Below, in pieces: positions 14,747-23,686 of a stretch of DNA of 64,000 nt (its first letter is position 1; the number at the start of each line of letters is the position of its first letter). Source of the stretch: Vicinamibacterales bacterium (GTDB taxonomy: Bacteria; Acidobacteriota; Vicinamibacteria; Vicinamibacterales; UBA2999); contig JAWKHS010000024.1 of the NCBI GenBank assembly GCA_041394705.1, positions 1 to 64,000 on the forward strand, read 5' to 3'. The position numbers were made by a program, and so were the translations under genes. The notes under the pieces are model-generated. The model searched no databases. It saw only the letters and a program-made list of their open reading frames with translations, and had not been told where the DNA came from.

Positions 14747-15966
14747 ACGGTGTGCCTCTGCAGCGACCGGGCGAAGGCGACGGCACGCGCATCCCTGACC
14801 GAGGCCTCCACGCGCCTGGCGATGCCCAGGAGCTGGCGGCGCTCCATCACGAAGTGCACCAGCCGCACCGCCGGCGCCGACAGCCAGCCGGGCAGGCCGC
14901 GGAAGCGATAGCCCTCGCGGCCGCGCACCCGGACGAGCAGCCTCGTCTCGCAGGCGGGCCGCGGCTTGAGCGCGAAGGCCCACGTCACCATCGGCGCGCC
15001 GTCGGGTGCCGGCCACGCCAGCACCAGGGACCGGCCGGGATCGATCGCGTGCACGACGAACCCCTCCGTCACCTCGGGCATCGCCGGAAACACGGTGCCG
15101 ACCGTCGCGTCCTGCAGTTCAGGCACGATCCGGGTCGCGCTCGGCGTCCGTCCGTTGTCCAGGAAGTCGTAGCTGTACCAGCCGGCCCGGCGACCCGCGC
15201 CCATCTGGACGATCCACGGCCACACGGTGCTGGCGGGACCGCCAAGCGTGACGGCGTGCGTCAGCGTGGCAAGGGGCGCCGGGATCGCGTCGTCGCCCGG
15301 CATCTGACTGTCGCGCTCGCGCGGGGTGGCGCGCACCGATCGCCAGCCGGATGCCTCGGCCGCCGTCACCGCGCCGAGCACGAGCGCCCCCAGCAGCAGC
15401 GCCGTGTCGAGCACCACGCCCAGGCTGAGGAAGCCGACGCTCCCGTAGAACACGCCCGCGATCGCGAGCGGCACGCTCCACATCGCCGTGCGCAGGGTCC
15501 GGACGAGCAGCGTCAGGCCGATGAGCACGGCGAGCGTCGGGCAGGGCAGGAGGCCGAAGGGCGACGCGTAGAGGTACGCCGTCCATGTGCCGGCGTCCAG
15601 GAAGTGCGGGTACGTCAGGCCGAACGCGGTCAGCGCCACGCCGGCGACGATCGCCGGCCAAGACGCCGGACGCACGGGCGCGGCCGGGACCCGCGCCGCC
15701 CCGGCGAGCAGCGCGCCCGCCAGCACGGCGAAGGCGGCGGCGGTGAACGGATTGCCGCTCAGCGCCGCCAGTGCGGCCACGGACACCACCGGCAGCACGA
15801 GCAGCCGTGCCACCAGCCTCCCCGTCGGCCACCACCACCCGGCCGCGAACGCCAGCGCGCCCGCGGCCAACCACAGGTGCCATGCCACCGCCACCGCCCG
15901 CCAGTCGTTGGCGACGGCCGTGAGCCCGGCGAGCACGTCCTCGGGGGCCGGCATGCTGCACCTCAT
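14743..15966 (-). CDS. Polytopic membrane protein with C-terminal SRPBCC domain
   Basis: About 407 aa. Roughly seven or eight hydrophobic helices fill residues 15-225; the C-terminal 180 residues are SRPBCC-like, with VWPWIVQMGAGRRAGWYSYD, ARRIV-type spacing and the RGLPGWL tail. First gene of the operon that ends with the MDR oxidoreductase. Two starts are possible, 15966 and 15954; the second has an AGGTG a few bases upstream. The membrane part has no recognised family, so it may simply localise the ligand-binding domain. Divergent from the S9 peptidase. Confidence 0.72.
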   Translation of the reverse strand: MRCSMPAPEDVLAGLTAVANDWRAVAVAWHLWLAAGALAFAAGWWWPTGRLVARLLVLPVVSVAALAALSGNPFTAAAFAVLAGALLAGAARVPAAPVRPASWPAIVAGVALTAFGLTYPHFLDAGTWTAYLYASPFGLLPCPTLAVLIGLTLLVRTLRTAMWSVPLAIAGVFYGSVGFLSLGVVLDTALLLGALVLGAVTAAEASGWRSVRATPRERDSQMPGDDAIPAPLATLTHAVTLGGPASTVWPWIVQMGAGRRAGWYSYDFLDNGRTPSATRIVPELQDATVGTVFPAMPEVTEGFVVHAIDPGRSLVLAWPAPDGAPMVTWAFALKPRPACETRLLVRVRGREGYRFRGLPGWLSAPAVRLVHFVMERRQLLGIARRVEASVRDARAVAFARSLQRHTV

Positions 15967-16101
15967 GGCAGGCCGCCGCACCGTCGGAACGGCCGGACGG
16001 CCCGCACCTTCCGCGGGAGGAGAACGCAACCCTCGTGCCTCTTCGCGTGGGACCCCGCCGTCTCGATGCGCACCGCCAAACGGTGCGGTCACAAGGAGTT
16101 G

Positions 16102-16116
16102 CGGCAGCCGCTGCCG
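16102..16116. promoter_or_regulatory. Perfect palindrome in the divergent region before the S9 peptidase
   Basis: CGGCAGC-C-GCTGCCG is a 7-bp perfect inverted repeat in the 267-bp gap between the SRPBCC operon and the peptidase gene. It could be an operator for either direction. GC-rich palindromes arise by chance in this composition, so support is weak. Confidence 0.25.
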
Positions 16117-16233
16117 GTCACGCCGCCGGCGGCGGATCGCCGGCAGCCCCGCGCTCGCGGGAATTCCACCGGCCTCCTGGAGGAATCGGTGGCCGATCTG
16201 GACCTCCGGCCGGCCCGGCCCTACAGTGTGCGG

Positions 16234-18657
16234 ATGCGAAAACTCGCCGTGCTCGTCCTGGTGCTCGCCGTCGGCTCCGCGCTTCGCGCCGGCGAGCAGC
16301 CGTCGACGCCGTTCGCGCTCACCGTCGACAACATCATGCGCGGGCCAGGCCTCGTGGGATACCCGCCGAGCGGGCTCCGCTGGTCGGGCGACTCGGCGTC
16401 GCTGTACTTCGAATGGCGAACGCCAGGCGAAGACGAGGCGGCCACCTGGGTGGTGGGTCGCTCCGGGGGCGCGCCGCGCCGCCTGACCGACGAGGAACGC
16501 CGGAGCGCCCCCCTCGTCAGCGGACAGTGGAACGCGGACCGCACCCGCATCCTCGGCACGGATCGCGGCGACATCGTGATCGTCGACACGGTGGGGCATC
16601 GCCGGATCGACGTCACGCGGACGACCGCCACCGAGTCGAACCCGCGATGGGCGCGAGGCGGCGCCGCGGTGACGTTCGTCCGCGAGAACAACCTGTACCT
16701 GGCGCCGCTCGGCGGCGAGGCAGGCGTGGGGCTCGTGCAGCTCACCGACGTCCAGGCGAAAAAGACGGATCCGGGCCCCACCGACAGCCAGCGCGCGTTG
16801 CGCAAGGAGGAGGCCGACCTGCTCCAGTGGGTGGAGGCGGAGAAGGGCCGGCGGCACCGTCGTGAAGCGAGGGACCGCGCACGGGCGCTGCCGAGGTTCG
16901 AGCTCGCCGAGCGGCAGTCCGTGACCGACGCGGCGCTCTCGGCCGACGGCCGCCATGCGTACCTGATGGTGACGGAGCGCGCGAAGAACCGGTCGGCGGA
17001 GGTGCCGCTCTACGTCACCGAGTCGGCGTACACGGAGACCACGTCGCCGCGCACGTTCGTCGGCGACGATCAGGACGCGCGGCGGCTCGCCGTCCTGGAT
17101 CTCACGACCGGCGAGGGCTGGTGGGCGGGGCTCCCGTCTGTCTCCGATCCGGTGGCGATTCCCAAGGTGGTGCCGCTCGATCCCGATGCGCCGAAGCCAG
17201 AGAAGAAGGACGCGCCGGGAAGCGGCGCCGCAAGCGGGGCCAGGGACGCGCGCGCGGTCCGGTGGGGCTCGCTGGTCCTGTCGCCGGACGGCTCGCGGGC
17301 GGTCGCGTCGGTGCGCGCGGCCGACAACACGGATCGCTGGCTCGTGCTGGTCGCGCCCGCCACCGGCGCCTCCACCGTGCTCGATCACGTGCACGACGAC
17401 GCGTGGGTGCGCGAGATCGGGCCGCAGTCCAACGTCGAGGGCGGCCTCGGCTGGCTGCCGGACAACCGCCGCATCTGGTTCCTGGCCGAGCGCGACGGGT
17501 GGATGCAGCTCTACACGACGGACACCGGCGCGGCCGCGCCAACCGCCACCGCCATCACGTCGGGCCGCTTCGAGATCGACTCCGTGCAGCTGGCGCCGCG
17601 AGGCGATCGCTTCTATGTCCAGTCCACCGAGCAGCATCCGGGCGAGCGCCACCTGTACGCCGTGAGCGTGGACGGCGGGCCCCGCACGAAGCTGACCACC
17701 ACCGTGGGTGCGCACGACGGCGCCATCTCGCCCGACGACTCCACCTTCGGTCTCGTGTCGTCCACGTCCAACCGTCCGCCCGAGGTGTTCGTCATGGCGA
17801 ACCGCGCGGGCGCGACGGCCACCGCGGTCACGACCAGCTACTCACCCGAGTGGAGCCGGTACAACTGGGTGGAGCCGCAGCTCATCACCTACAAGGCACG
17901 CGACGGCGCCGAGGTGTCCGCCAGGCTGTACACGCCGGAGATGGTGGGCGCCCGGCGCGATCCGTCGGCGCCCGCCGTGGTCTTCGTGCACGGCGCCGGC
18001 TACCTGCAGAACGCGCACCGTTACTGGTCCAGCTACCAGAACGAGTACATGTTCCATCACCTGCTGGCGACCCGCGGCTACGTCGTGCTCGACCCCGACT
18101 ACCGCGGCAGCGCCGGCTACGGGCGCGACTGGCGCACGGCCATCTACCGCTGGATGGGCGGAGACGACCTGAACGACGTCGTGGACGGTGCCGCGTATCT
18201 CGTGGCGTCGCAGAAGGTGAACCGCCAGCGCATCGGCGTGTACGGCGGCAGCTACGGCGGGTTCATCACGCTCATGGCCATGTTCACGTCGCCGGACACG
18301 TTCGCGGCCGGGGCCGCGCTCAGGCCCGTCACGGACTGGGCCCACTACAACCACGGCTACACGTCGAACATCCTGAACGAGCCGCAGTCCGACGCCGAGG
18401 CCTACCGCAAGAGCTCGCCCATCTACTTCGCCGAGGGCCTGAAGGGCGCGCTCCTCATCTGTCACGGCATGGCTGACACGAACGTGCACTTCCAGGACTC
18501 CGTGCGGCTGGCGCAGCGCCTGATCGAACTCCGGAAGGAGCACTGGGAACTGGCGGTCTATCCCGTGGAGAACCACGGCTTCATCGAGCCCACCAGCTGG
18601 GCCGACGAGTACCGCCGCATCCTGAAGCTGTTCGAGACGACGCTGAAGAAGAAGTAG
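16234..18657 (+). CDS. Secreted S9-family prolyl oligopeptidase / dipeptidyl peptidase
   Basis: About 807 aa. Signal peptide MRKLAVLVLVLAVGSALRAG, then a beta-propeller (residues 40-560) with WD40-like strands such as LSPDGSRAV, then an alpha/beta hydrolase domain. The nucleophile Ser is in YGGSYGGF, the acid Asp in CHGMADTNVHF, and the His in VENHGF near the C terminus; the order is that of S9 peptidases. It probably trims proline-containing peptides in the periplasm. It is monocistronic. The frame is open far upstream but that part is antisense to the SRPBCC operon; ATG 16234 is supported by the signal peptide. Confidence 0.9.
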   Translation: MRKLAVLVLVLAVGSALRAGEQPSTPFALTVDNIMRGPGLVGYPPSGLRWSGDSASLYFEWRTPGEDEAATWVVGRSGGAPRRLTDEERRSAPLVSGQWNADRTRILGTDRGDIVIVDTVGHRRIDVTRTTATESNPRWARGGAAVTFVRENNLYLAPLGGEAGVGLVQLTDVQAKKTDPGPTDSQRALRKEEADLLQWVEAEKGRRHRREARDRARALPRFELAERQSVTDAALSADGRHAYLMVTERAKNRSAEVPLYVTESAYTETTSPRTFVGDDQDARRLAVLDLTTGEGWWAGLPSVSDPVAIPKVVPLDPDAPKPEKKDAPGSGAASGARDARAVRWGSLVLSPDGSRAVASVRAADNTDRWLVLVAPATGASTVLDHVHDDAWVREIGPQSNVEGGLGWLPDNRRIWFLAERDGWMQLYTTDTGAAAPTATAITSGRFEIDSVQLAPRGDRFYVQSTEQHPGERHLYAVSVDGGPRTKLTTTVGAHDGAISPDDSTFGLVSSTSNRPPEVFVMANRAGATATAVTTSYSPEWSRYNWVEPQLITYKARDGAEVSARLYTPEMVGARRDPSAPAVVFVHGAGYLQNAHRYWSSYQNEYMFHHLLATRGYVVLDPDYRGSAGYGRDWRTAIYRWMGGDDLNDVVDGAAYLVASQKVNRQRIGVYGGSYGGFITLMAMFTSPDTFAAGAALRPVTDWAHYNHGYTSNILNEPQSDAEAYRKSSPIYFAEGLKGALLICHGMADTNVHFQDSVRLAQRLIELRKEHWELAVYPVENHGFIEPTSWADEYRRILKLFETTLKKK

Positions 18658-18805
18658 GGGAAATCCCGCGGCGCCGCCACCAGGGCCCCGCACGCACCGC
18701 TCCGCCCGGCGCGTTGGAGGCCGGGGCGCCGGCTCCCCCGCCCGCCGCCCATTGGCACCCGGCGTGCTTCTTCGGCCGGTGGCGGATACGCGCCGAGGAG
18801 GGGTC

Positions 18806-20377
18806 ATGGCCGTGACGGCTCACCTCGCCCGGGCCACGGCGTCGGCGGACGCTGCCACGACGTTCTACGGCCGATGGGTGGGGGCGTGCGCGGCCGCCGA
18901 GTTCATCGGCATCGGCACCGCCGCGGCGACCGCCGTGGCCATGCACGCCTGGATGGGCGAGCCCGCGTCCACGCCGGCCCGCCTGGGCACGCTCGCCACC
19001 GTCGCGCTCGTCGGCGCGGTGGAAGGCGGTGCGCTGGGGTTCCTGCAATGGCGCGTGCTTCGGGAGCGCCTCCCGCGGCTCCGCGCGCTGGAATGGATGA
19101 CGCCCACCGTGCTGCTGGCTGTCGGGGGCTGGCTGGCGGGCATGACGCCGTCGCTCTTCTTCGCGCCGCCGGAGACGCCGTCCGCCCCCATCGCGGAGCC
19201 ACCGTTGGGGGCCGTCCTCGCGATCGCGGCGCTCGCGGGCGCCGCGGCGGGCCTCGCGTTCGGGGCGGCGCAGTGGCTCGTCCTGCGCCGGCACGCCGTG
19301 GACGCCAGCCGCTGGATCTGGATTCACGCGCCGGCGTGGGCGCTGGCCATGCCCGCCATCTTCCTCGGCGCCGGCCTGCCCACGGCGGACTGGCCGCCCG
19401 AGGCCATCGCCGCGTCCGGCGCGGCCGGCGGCGTCCTGGGCGGCGTGCTCCTCGGCATGGTCACGGGACTGGTGGCGCGGCGCCTCGAGCCCTGGGTGGA
19501 CGAGGACCACTGGTCGTTGCGAGGCACGGTGTGCGCCGTCACGGGTGCCAACTCGGGCATCGGCGCCGAAGTGGCGCTGGGACTCGCGCGCCTGGGCGCC
19601 GACGTCGTCCTCCTGTGCCGGCGTCCCGCGGAGGGCGCGCGCGTCCGGGCGGCGATCCTGGCGAAGCACCCGGACGCGGCCGTGACGATCGTCCGGTGCG
19701 ACCTGGCCGATGCGGCCTCGATCCGCCGCGCCGCCGGATATCTGTTGGAAGGGTGGACGCGACTGGACGTCCTCGTCCACAGCGCGGGCGCGACCTTCCC
19801 CCATCGCACGCTCACGAAGGACGGCGTCGAGGCCACGCTGGCCGTGGATGCGGTGGGGCCGTTCCTGTTGAACGCGCTGCTCCGGGAACGGCTCGAGGCC
19901 ACGCACGGCCGCGTGATCGCCCTGACCGGCATCTCTCACCGCCGGGCCCAGGTGGACGTCAGCGACCTCCAGTTCGCCAATCGCCCCTACGACTGGCTCG
20001 ACGCCAGCAACCAGGCCCAGCGCTGCCGGTGGCTGCTCACGACCGAGCTCGCGCGCCGCGCGCCCGACCTCACGGCGATGGCGGTGCATCCCGGCGCCGT
20101 GTTGACGGAGGCGCAGGCGCGCCTGCCGCGCCTGGCGCGCGTCCTCGTCCACACGCTGGCCCGGCCCGGCTTCGTCAGGCCGGAGGTGGGCGCCATCCCC
20201 GTGCTCCGCCTTGCGGCGCGGCCGGAAGTCGCGGGGTGGTCCGGACGGTTCTTCGACCGCTGCACGCTCGCGCGCGACCGCGAGAACCCCGCGATCGCTG
20301 CCGCCGTCTGGCACGCGTTCGAGTCGTTCACGGCCGCGACCGCCGACGCGCCGGCGCCGCGTCCTGCGGCGTCGTAG
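18806..20377 (+). CDS. Membrane domain fused to an SDR (retinol dehydrogenase-like) domain lacking the catalytic Tyr/Lys
   Basis: About 523 aa. The first 230 residues contain around six hydrophobic segments rich in Ala and Gly. A short-chain dehydrogenase domain follows with the cofactor site TGANSGIG and the HSAG strand. In retinol-dehydrogenase relatives the active site reads YGQSK just before the helix ending in TRELARR. Here, counting back from TTELARR, the corresponding positions are SNQAQ, so both catalytic Tyr and Lys are replaced. It may bind NAD(P) without classical SDR chemistry. ATG 18806 follows GAGGAGGGG. The membrane domain is of unknown family. Confidence 0.75.
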   Translation: MAVTAHLARATASADAATTFYGRWVGACAAAEFIGIGTAAATAVAMHAWMGEPASTPARLGTLATVALVGAVEGGALGFLQWRVLRERLPRLRALEWMTPTVLLAVGGWLAGMTPSLFFAPPETPSAPIAEPPLGAVLAIAALAGAAAGLAFGAAQWLVLRRHAVDASRWIWIHAPAWALAMPAIFLGAGLPTADWPPEAIAASGAAGGVLGGVLLGMVTGLVARRLEPWVDEDHWSLRGTVCAVTGANSGIGAEVALGLARLGADVVLLCRRPAEGARVRAAILAKHPDAAVTIVRCDLADAASIRRAAGYLLEGWTRLDVLVHSAGATFPHRTLTKDGVEATLAVDAVGPFLLNALLRERLEATHGRVIALTGISHRRAQVDVSDLQFANRPYDWLDASNQAQRCRWLLTTELARRAPDLTAMAVHPGAVLTEAQARLPRLARVLVHTLARPGFVRPEVGAIPVLRLAARPEVAGWSGRFFDRCTLARDRENPAIAAAVWHAFESFTAATADAPAPRPAAS

Positions 20378-20415
20378 CCCGGCGCGGCTCCAGCCGGCAA
20401 TCGGCCGCGACGGGC

Positions 20416-20435
20416 GCCCGGCCTGCCCGCCGGGC
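20416..20435. terminator. Hairpin between convergent genes
   Basis: GCCCGGC-CTGCCC-GCCGGGC is a perfect 7-bp stem with a 6-nt loop in the 78 bp between the converging stops at 20377 and 20456. No T tract follows on either side, as is common in GC-rich genomes, so intrinsic termination is inferred from position. Confidence 0.45.
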
Positions 20436-20455
20436 ACACCATCGCGACCACGCCG

Positions 20456-20983
20456 TCAGAAGCGCACGCCCACCGCCGTGGAGCATCCCGTCCGGTACGG
20501 CGTCGACTGGCCGGTCCGGTAGAACGCGTTGGTGCCGGCCGACGTGAAGTGGCTGCCGTCCTGCATTGTGATGGTGTGCGTCACGGTGCTGCCGCCGGCC
20601 TCGAAGCCTGGAGAGAAGGGCGGGTTGGCAGGCGTCGTGAACAGGATGAGCGCCGCCATGCGCTGGAGGTAGGTGCGGCTGCCGAGGCGCGTCCACAGGC
20701 CGGTGCCCTCGCCCCGCTGGCCGGGGGCGAAGGCGGCGCTGGCGGTCGACTCGCTGAGGGTCCCACCGGCATGGAAGGTCACGAGCGAGTTGAAGGGCGG
20801 GCCCAGCGGGGCCTGCGACGCGCAGTCGCGCACCTGGATCTGCACGATCCAGGCGCCGTCCAGGAGGGGCGGATCTCCCGCGCCCTGGGCGTGCAGGCGT
20901 CCGAGGGCCGGAACAGCGAAAGCCAGGGCGACGGCGAGCGCGAACGCGGCCAGGCGGCGGGTGCGAACGGAAGTGAGTGACAT
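20456..20983 (-). CDS. Small secreted protein of unknown function
   Basis: About 175 aa. A signal peptide (residues 1-33: RTRR, a long hydrophobic core, then LHAQG) precedes a mature beta-rich domain beginning LLDGAWIVQIQVRDC. Two cysteines (DCAS and GCST) could form a disulphide. A repeated pattern of Thr- and Ser-rich strands (HTITMQDGSHF) suggests a small barrel or sandwich. I do not recognise a named family. Its promoter faces the CadC-like regulator gene and shares the region with the direct repeats at 21100-21127, so regulation by that protein is plausible. Confidence 0.7.
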   Translation of the reverse strand: MSLTSVRTRRLAAFALAVALAFAVPALGRLHAQGAGDPPLLDGAWIVQIQVRDCASQAPLGPPFNSLVTFHAGGTLSESTASAAFAPGQRGEGTGLWTRLGSRTYLQRMAALILFTTPANPPFSPGFEAGGSTVTHTITMQDGSHFTSAGTNAFYRTGQSTPYRTGCSTAVGVRF

Positions 20984-21099
20984 GTCGGTTCCCTCGATGC
21001 CCGGCACACGCGCCCACCATCGGGCGGTGTCGTGCACGCCGGAAGGCGTCGGGCAGGCGCATCGTGCGGGGAACCGCGGGACCAGGCCATGGAGGCGGT

Positions 21100-21127
21100 C
21101 TGAAGACGCCCTGAAGTGTGTCTGATG
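21100..21127. promoter_or_regulatory. Three direct repeats CTGAAG/CTGATG at exact 11-bp spacing
   Basis: CTGAAG at 21100-21105, CTGAAG at 21111-21116 and CTGATG at 21122-21127 are spaced exactly 11 bp start to start, about one helical turn. This is the arrangement bound by OmpR/PhoB-type winged-helix proteins. The site lies between the secreted-protein gene and the winged-helix regulator, 82 bp before the regulator start. Autoregulation is inferred. Confidence 0.55.
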
Positions 21128-21208
21128 CGCTGATTCCGGCCGTTTTTCGCGTGAGTGTGGCAATGTAGAGCGGCCGCGGGCGAGCCGCCCGGCCGCCCGG
21201 CGCTCCCC

Positions 21209-23176
21209 ATGGCTGGCCCCACACCCACCTACGCCTTCGGCGAGTTCGAGCTCGACCTCGGCTCCTTCGTGCTCAGGCGCGGGGGCGAGCCGATCCGGAT
21301 CGAGGGCCGGCCGATGGACCTCCTCATCCTGCTGGTCGAACGGCGCGGCCAGCTCGTGACCCGGCAGGACATCATCGACAGGCTCTGGGGGCCCGACGTG
21401 TTCGTCGATGTGGAGGCGGGCATCCACACGGCGGTGCGGAAGATCCGACAGGCGCTGGAGGACTCTGCGGACCGCCCCCGGTTCGTGGAGACCGTGCCGG
21501 GACGCGGATACCGATTCGTCGCAGAGGTCGTCGAGACCGCCGGGGCGGTTGCTCGAGTCCGCCGCGAGCCGCCGCGGGACGATTCCGCGCCGGACGGGCC
21601 GCCGGCGGTTGCGGAGCCGGCGTCACCCGCGGTTCCACCACCGGCCGTGTCGACGCCGCCCACGCGGCGCGCGTGGCTCCTCGCACCGGCCATCCTCGTG
21701 GCTCTCGCCGCGGCGTTGGCGTGGCCGCGCGGCCAGGCAGAACGCGAGCCGCCCCGTCCGGCGGTGACGCTCGCCGTTCTGCCCTTCGGCAACCTGAGCG
21801 GCGAGGCGGGCTACGACTACATCGCCGACGGACTGGCCGACGAGACGGCCACGACGCTGGGCCAGGTGGATCCGGACGGCCTCGGCATCGTCTCGCGGAC
21901 GGCGACGGCTCGCTACAGGTCCGCCACGAAGTCACCGAGCGAGATCGGGGCCGAGCTGGGCGCGGACTATCTCCTCGAGAGCACGCTCCGCGCGGAAGGA
22001 CGGCGGCTGCGGGTGACCGCGCGGCTGGTGCGCGTCCGGGATCAGCTGCAGGTGTGGTCGCAGTCCTGGGACCGCGAACCGACCAGCATGCTCGGCTTGC
22101 AGCGCGAGCTCAGCGAGGCCATCACGCGCCAGATCCAACTGCGTCTGGCACCCGATCGCGCCGATCGCCTCGCCCGGCGACAGACCCGGAACCCGGACGC
22201 GTACGACCTCTACCTGCGCGGGTTGACCTTCGACGCACAGCGCACGCCGGACACGACGCGCCGCGCGCTGGACTACTACACACAGGCCACCGACGTGGAC
22301 CCGTCGTACTCGCTGGCCTGGGCCGCCATGGCCGCGACGCTCGCGAGCCGGCTGTTGAACAGCGACGCGAACCCGGCCGAGGTCCTCCCGCCGGCACAGG
22401 ACGCCGCGCGGCGGGCCCTGCAGTTCGGTCCGGACACCGCCGAGGCACACCGGGCGCAGGCCCAGATGGAGTGGTACGCCGAGTGGGACCGGTGGTCGGA
22501 GGCGGAAGCCGGCCTCAGACGCGCGCTCGCCATCGAGCCGCGCTCGGCGATGACGCACATCGTGCTGGGGCACGTCCTGTCGCAAACAGGGAGACAGGAC
22601 GACGCGCTCGTATCGACCCGGCGCGCGCGCGAGCTCGATCCGCTCGACCCGCTGGTGTTCGCCCTGTCGTCGCAGGTGGCGTTCCAGGGCCGCGACTACC
22701 AGGGAGCGCTCGAGCTCGCCGACCGGGCCATCGCGCTCGACGGGGAGTTCTGGATCGGACGCATGATGCGCGGGCAGGCGCTCGAGCGGCTCGGGCAGGC
22801 GGACGCCGCGCTCGAGGCGCTCACCGCGGCGGAACGATTTTCCGGCCGCAACAGCAAGCCCTTGTCCCTCCGCGCGTACATCCTCGCCCGCACCGGACAC
22901 GCCGACCAGGCCGAGGCGATGCTCGACGCGCTGGCGGCGGCGTCGGGCGAACGCTACGTGCCGCCGTACGCGATGGCCCTCATCAACGCGGGCCTGGACC
23001 GACGCGATGAAGTCATGCGGTGGCTCGCCCGCGCCATCGATACCACCGACGCCCACATCATCTACCTGGCGGTGGACCCGAAGTGGGATCCGTATCGCAC
23101 CGACCCGCGCTTCATGGCGCTCGTCGACCGCTGCCGGTTCGACCGCCGGCCCGCCGCCGAGGGCGCCCGGCGATAG
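21209..23176 (+). CDS. CadC-like membrane-anchored winged-helix regulator with TPR domain
   Basis: About 655 aa. The N-terminal winged helix (residues 5-105) ends VPGRGYRFVAEVV. A Pro-rich linker leads to one transmembrane helix (RAWLLAPAILVALAAALAW, near 150-170). A periplasmic part begins with the TolB-like block TLAVLPFGNLSGEAGYDY and DGLADETATTL, followed by TPRs up to the C terminus (FALSSQVAF..GRDYQGALELADRAIALD). It belongs with the cytosolic regulator at 8987 but has gained an anchor. It would sense an envelope signal and act on nearby promoters; the direct repeats just upstream are a candidate target. Confidence 0.87.
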   Translation: MAGPTPTYAFGEFELDLGSFVLRRGGEPIRIEGRPMDLLILLVERRGQLVTRQDIIDRLWGPDVFVDVEAGIHTAVRKIRQALEDSADRPRFVETVPGRGYRFVAEVVETAGAVARVRREPPRDDSAPDGPPAVAEPASPAVPPPAVSTPPTRRAWLLAPAILVALAAALAWPRGQAEREPPRPAVTLAVLPFGNLSGEAGYDYIADGLADETATTLGQVDPDGLGIVSRTATARYRSATKSPSEIGAELGADYLLESTLRAEGRRLRVTARLVRVRDQLQVWSQSWDREPTSMLGLQRELSEAITRQIQLRLAPDRADRLARRQTRNPDAYDLYLRGLTFDAQRTPDTTRRALDYYTQATDVDPSYSLAWAAMAATLASRLLNSDANPAEVLPPAQDAARRALQFGPDTAEAHRAQAQMEWYAEWDRWSEAEAGLRRALAIEPRSAMTHIVLGHVLSQTGRQDDALVSTRRARELDPLDPLVFALSSQVAFQGRDYQGALELADRAIALDGEFWIGRMMRGQALERLGQADAALEALTAAERFSGRNSKPLSLRAYILARTGHADQAEAMLDALAAASGERYVPPYAMALINAGLDRRDEVMRWLARAIDTTDAHIIYLAVDPKWDPYRTDPRFMALVDRCRFDRRPAAEGARR

Positions 23177-23222
23177 TCCCGTCCACCTCGCGGGTCCGGC
23201 GGCATCCGCACGACGTTCCTGG

Positions 23223-23239
23223 GCGCCGCTCAGCGGCGC
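23223..23239. terminator. Short GC hairpin at converging gene ends
   Basis: GCGCCGC-TCA-GCGGCGC is a 7-bp stem with a 3-nt loop that contains the stop codon of the minus-strand ankyrin gene, 47 bp past the regulator stop. It could end transcription of the regulator from the plus strand. There is no T tract. Confidence 0.35.
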
Positions 23240-23649
23240 TGCAGCCGGCGCGCGAGCGCCGCTTCCACCTCCGGCATGCGCTGATCCTTCGCGAGGCTCA
23301 GCGCGTCGCCGCCGCCCCGCCGATCGCGCGCCCCGGGATCGGCACCGGCCTCGATGAGCTGCAGGGCGATCGCCGGCTGGTTCCGGCGGAGGGCGTAGAT
23401 GAGCGGGGAGAAGAGATAGCGCTCGCTCCGTCCGCCGACCAGGCCGCGGGACGTGCTGTTCGGGTCGGCTCCCTCCGCCAGGAGCGTGGCGACGGCGCTG
23501 GCATCCCCTGCCTCGATCGCGTCGTACAGGCGGCTGTTCCCGGGCCACAGCTCGCCGCTGACCACCCAGAGCGCCGCCGCCGCGAGCACGGGAACCCACC
23601 ACCAGGAGGTCTTCCTGGCTGTCGCCGGCGGACGCGGGCTGGCTGTCAC
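23230..23649 (-). CDS. Small membrane-anchored ankyrin-repeat protein
   Basis: About 139 aa. One hydrophobic helix (WWWVPVLAAAALWVVSG, residues 16-32) follows a short basic N terminus. Two ankyrin repeats come next: RLYDAIEAGDASAVATLLAE-GADPN and SPLIYALRRNQPAIALQLIE-AGADPGARD. It probably mediates a protein contact at the membrane surface. GTG start. It ends facing the regulator and lies upstream of egtD on the same strand as egtD. Confidence 0.78.
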   Translation of the reverse strand: MTASPRPPATARKTSWWWVPVLAAAALWVVSGELWPGNSRLYDAIEAGDASAVATLLAEGADPNSTSRGLVGGRSERYLFSPLIYALRRNQPAIALQLIEAGADPGARDRRGGGDALSLAKDQRMPEVEAALARRLQRR

Positions 23650-23686
23650 GGCAGGTCCCTGGAGCCGACGCGCATGCCGGAGGCCG

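Noticed and set aside
15967..17715. Upstream extension of the minus-strand frame that carries the membrane SRPBCC gene
   Set aside because: It is antisense to the S9 peptidase; the SRPBCC protein begins at 15966 or 15954.
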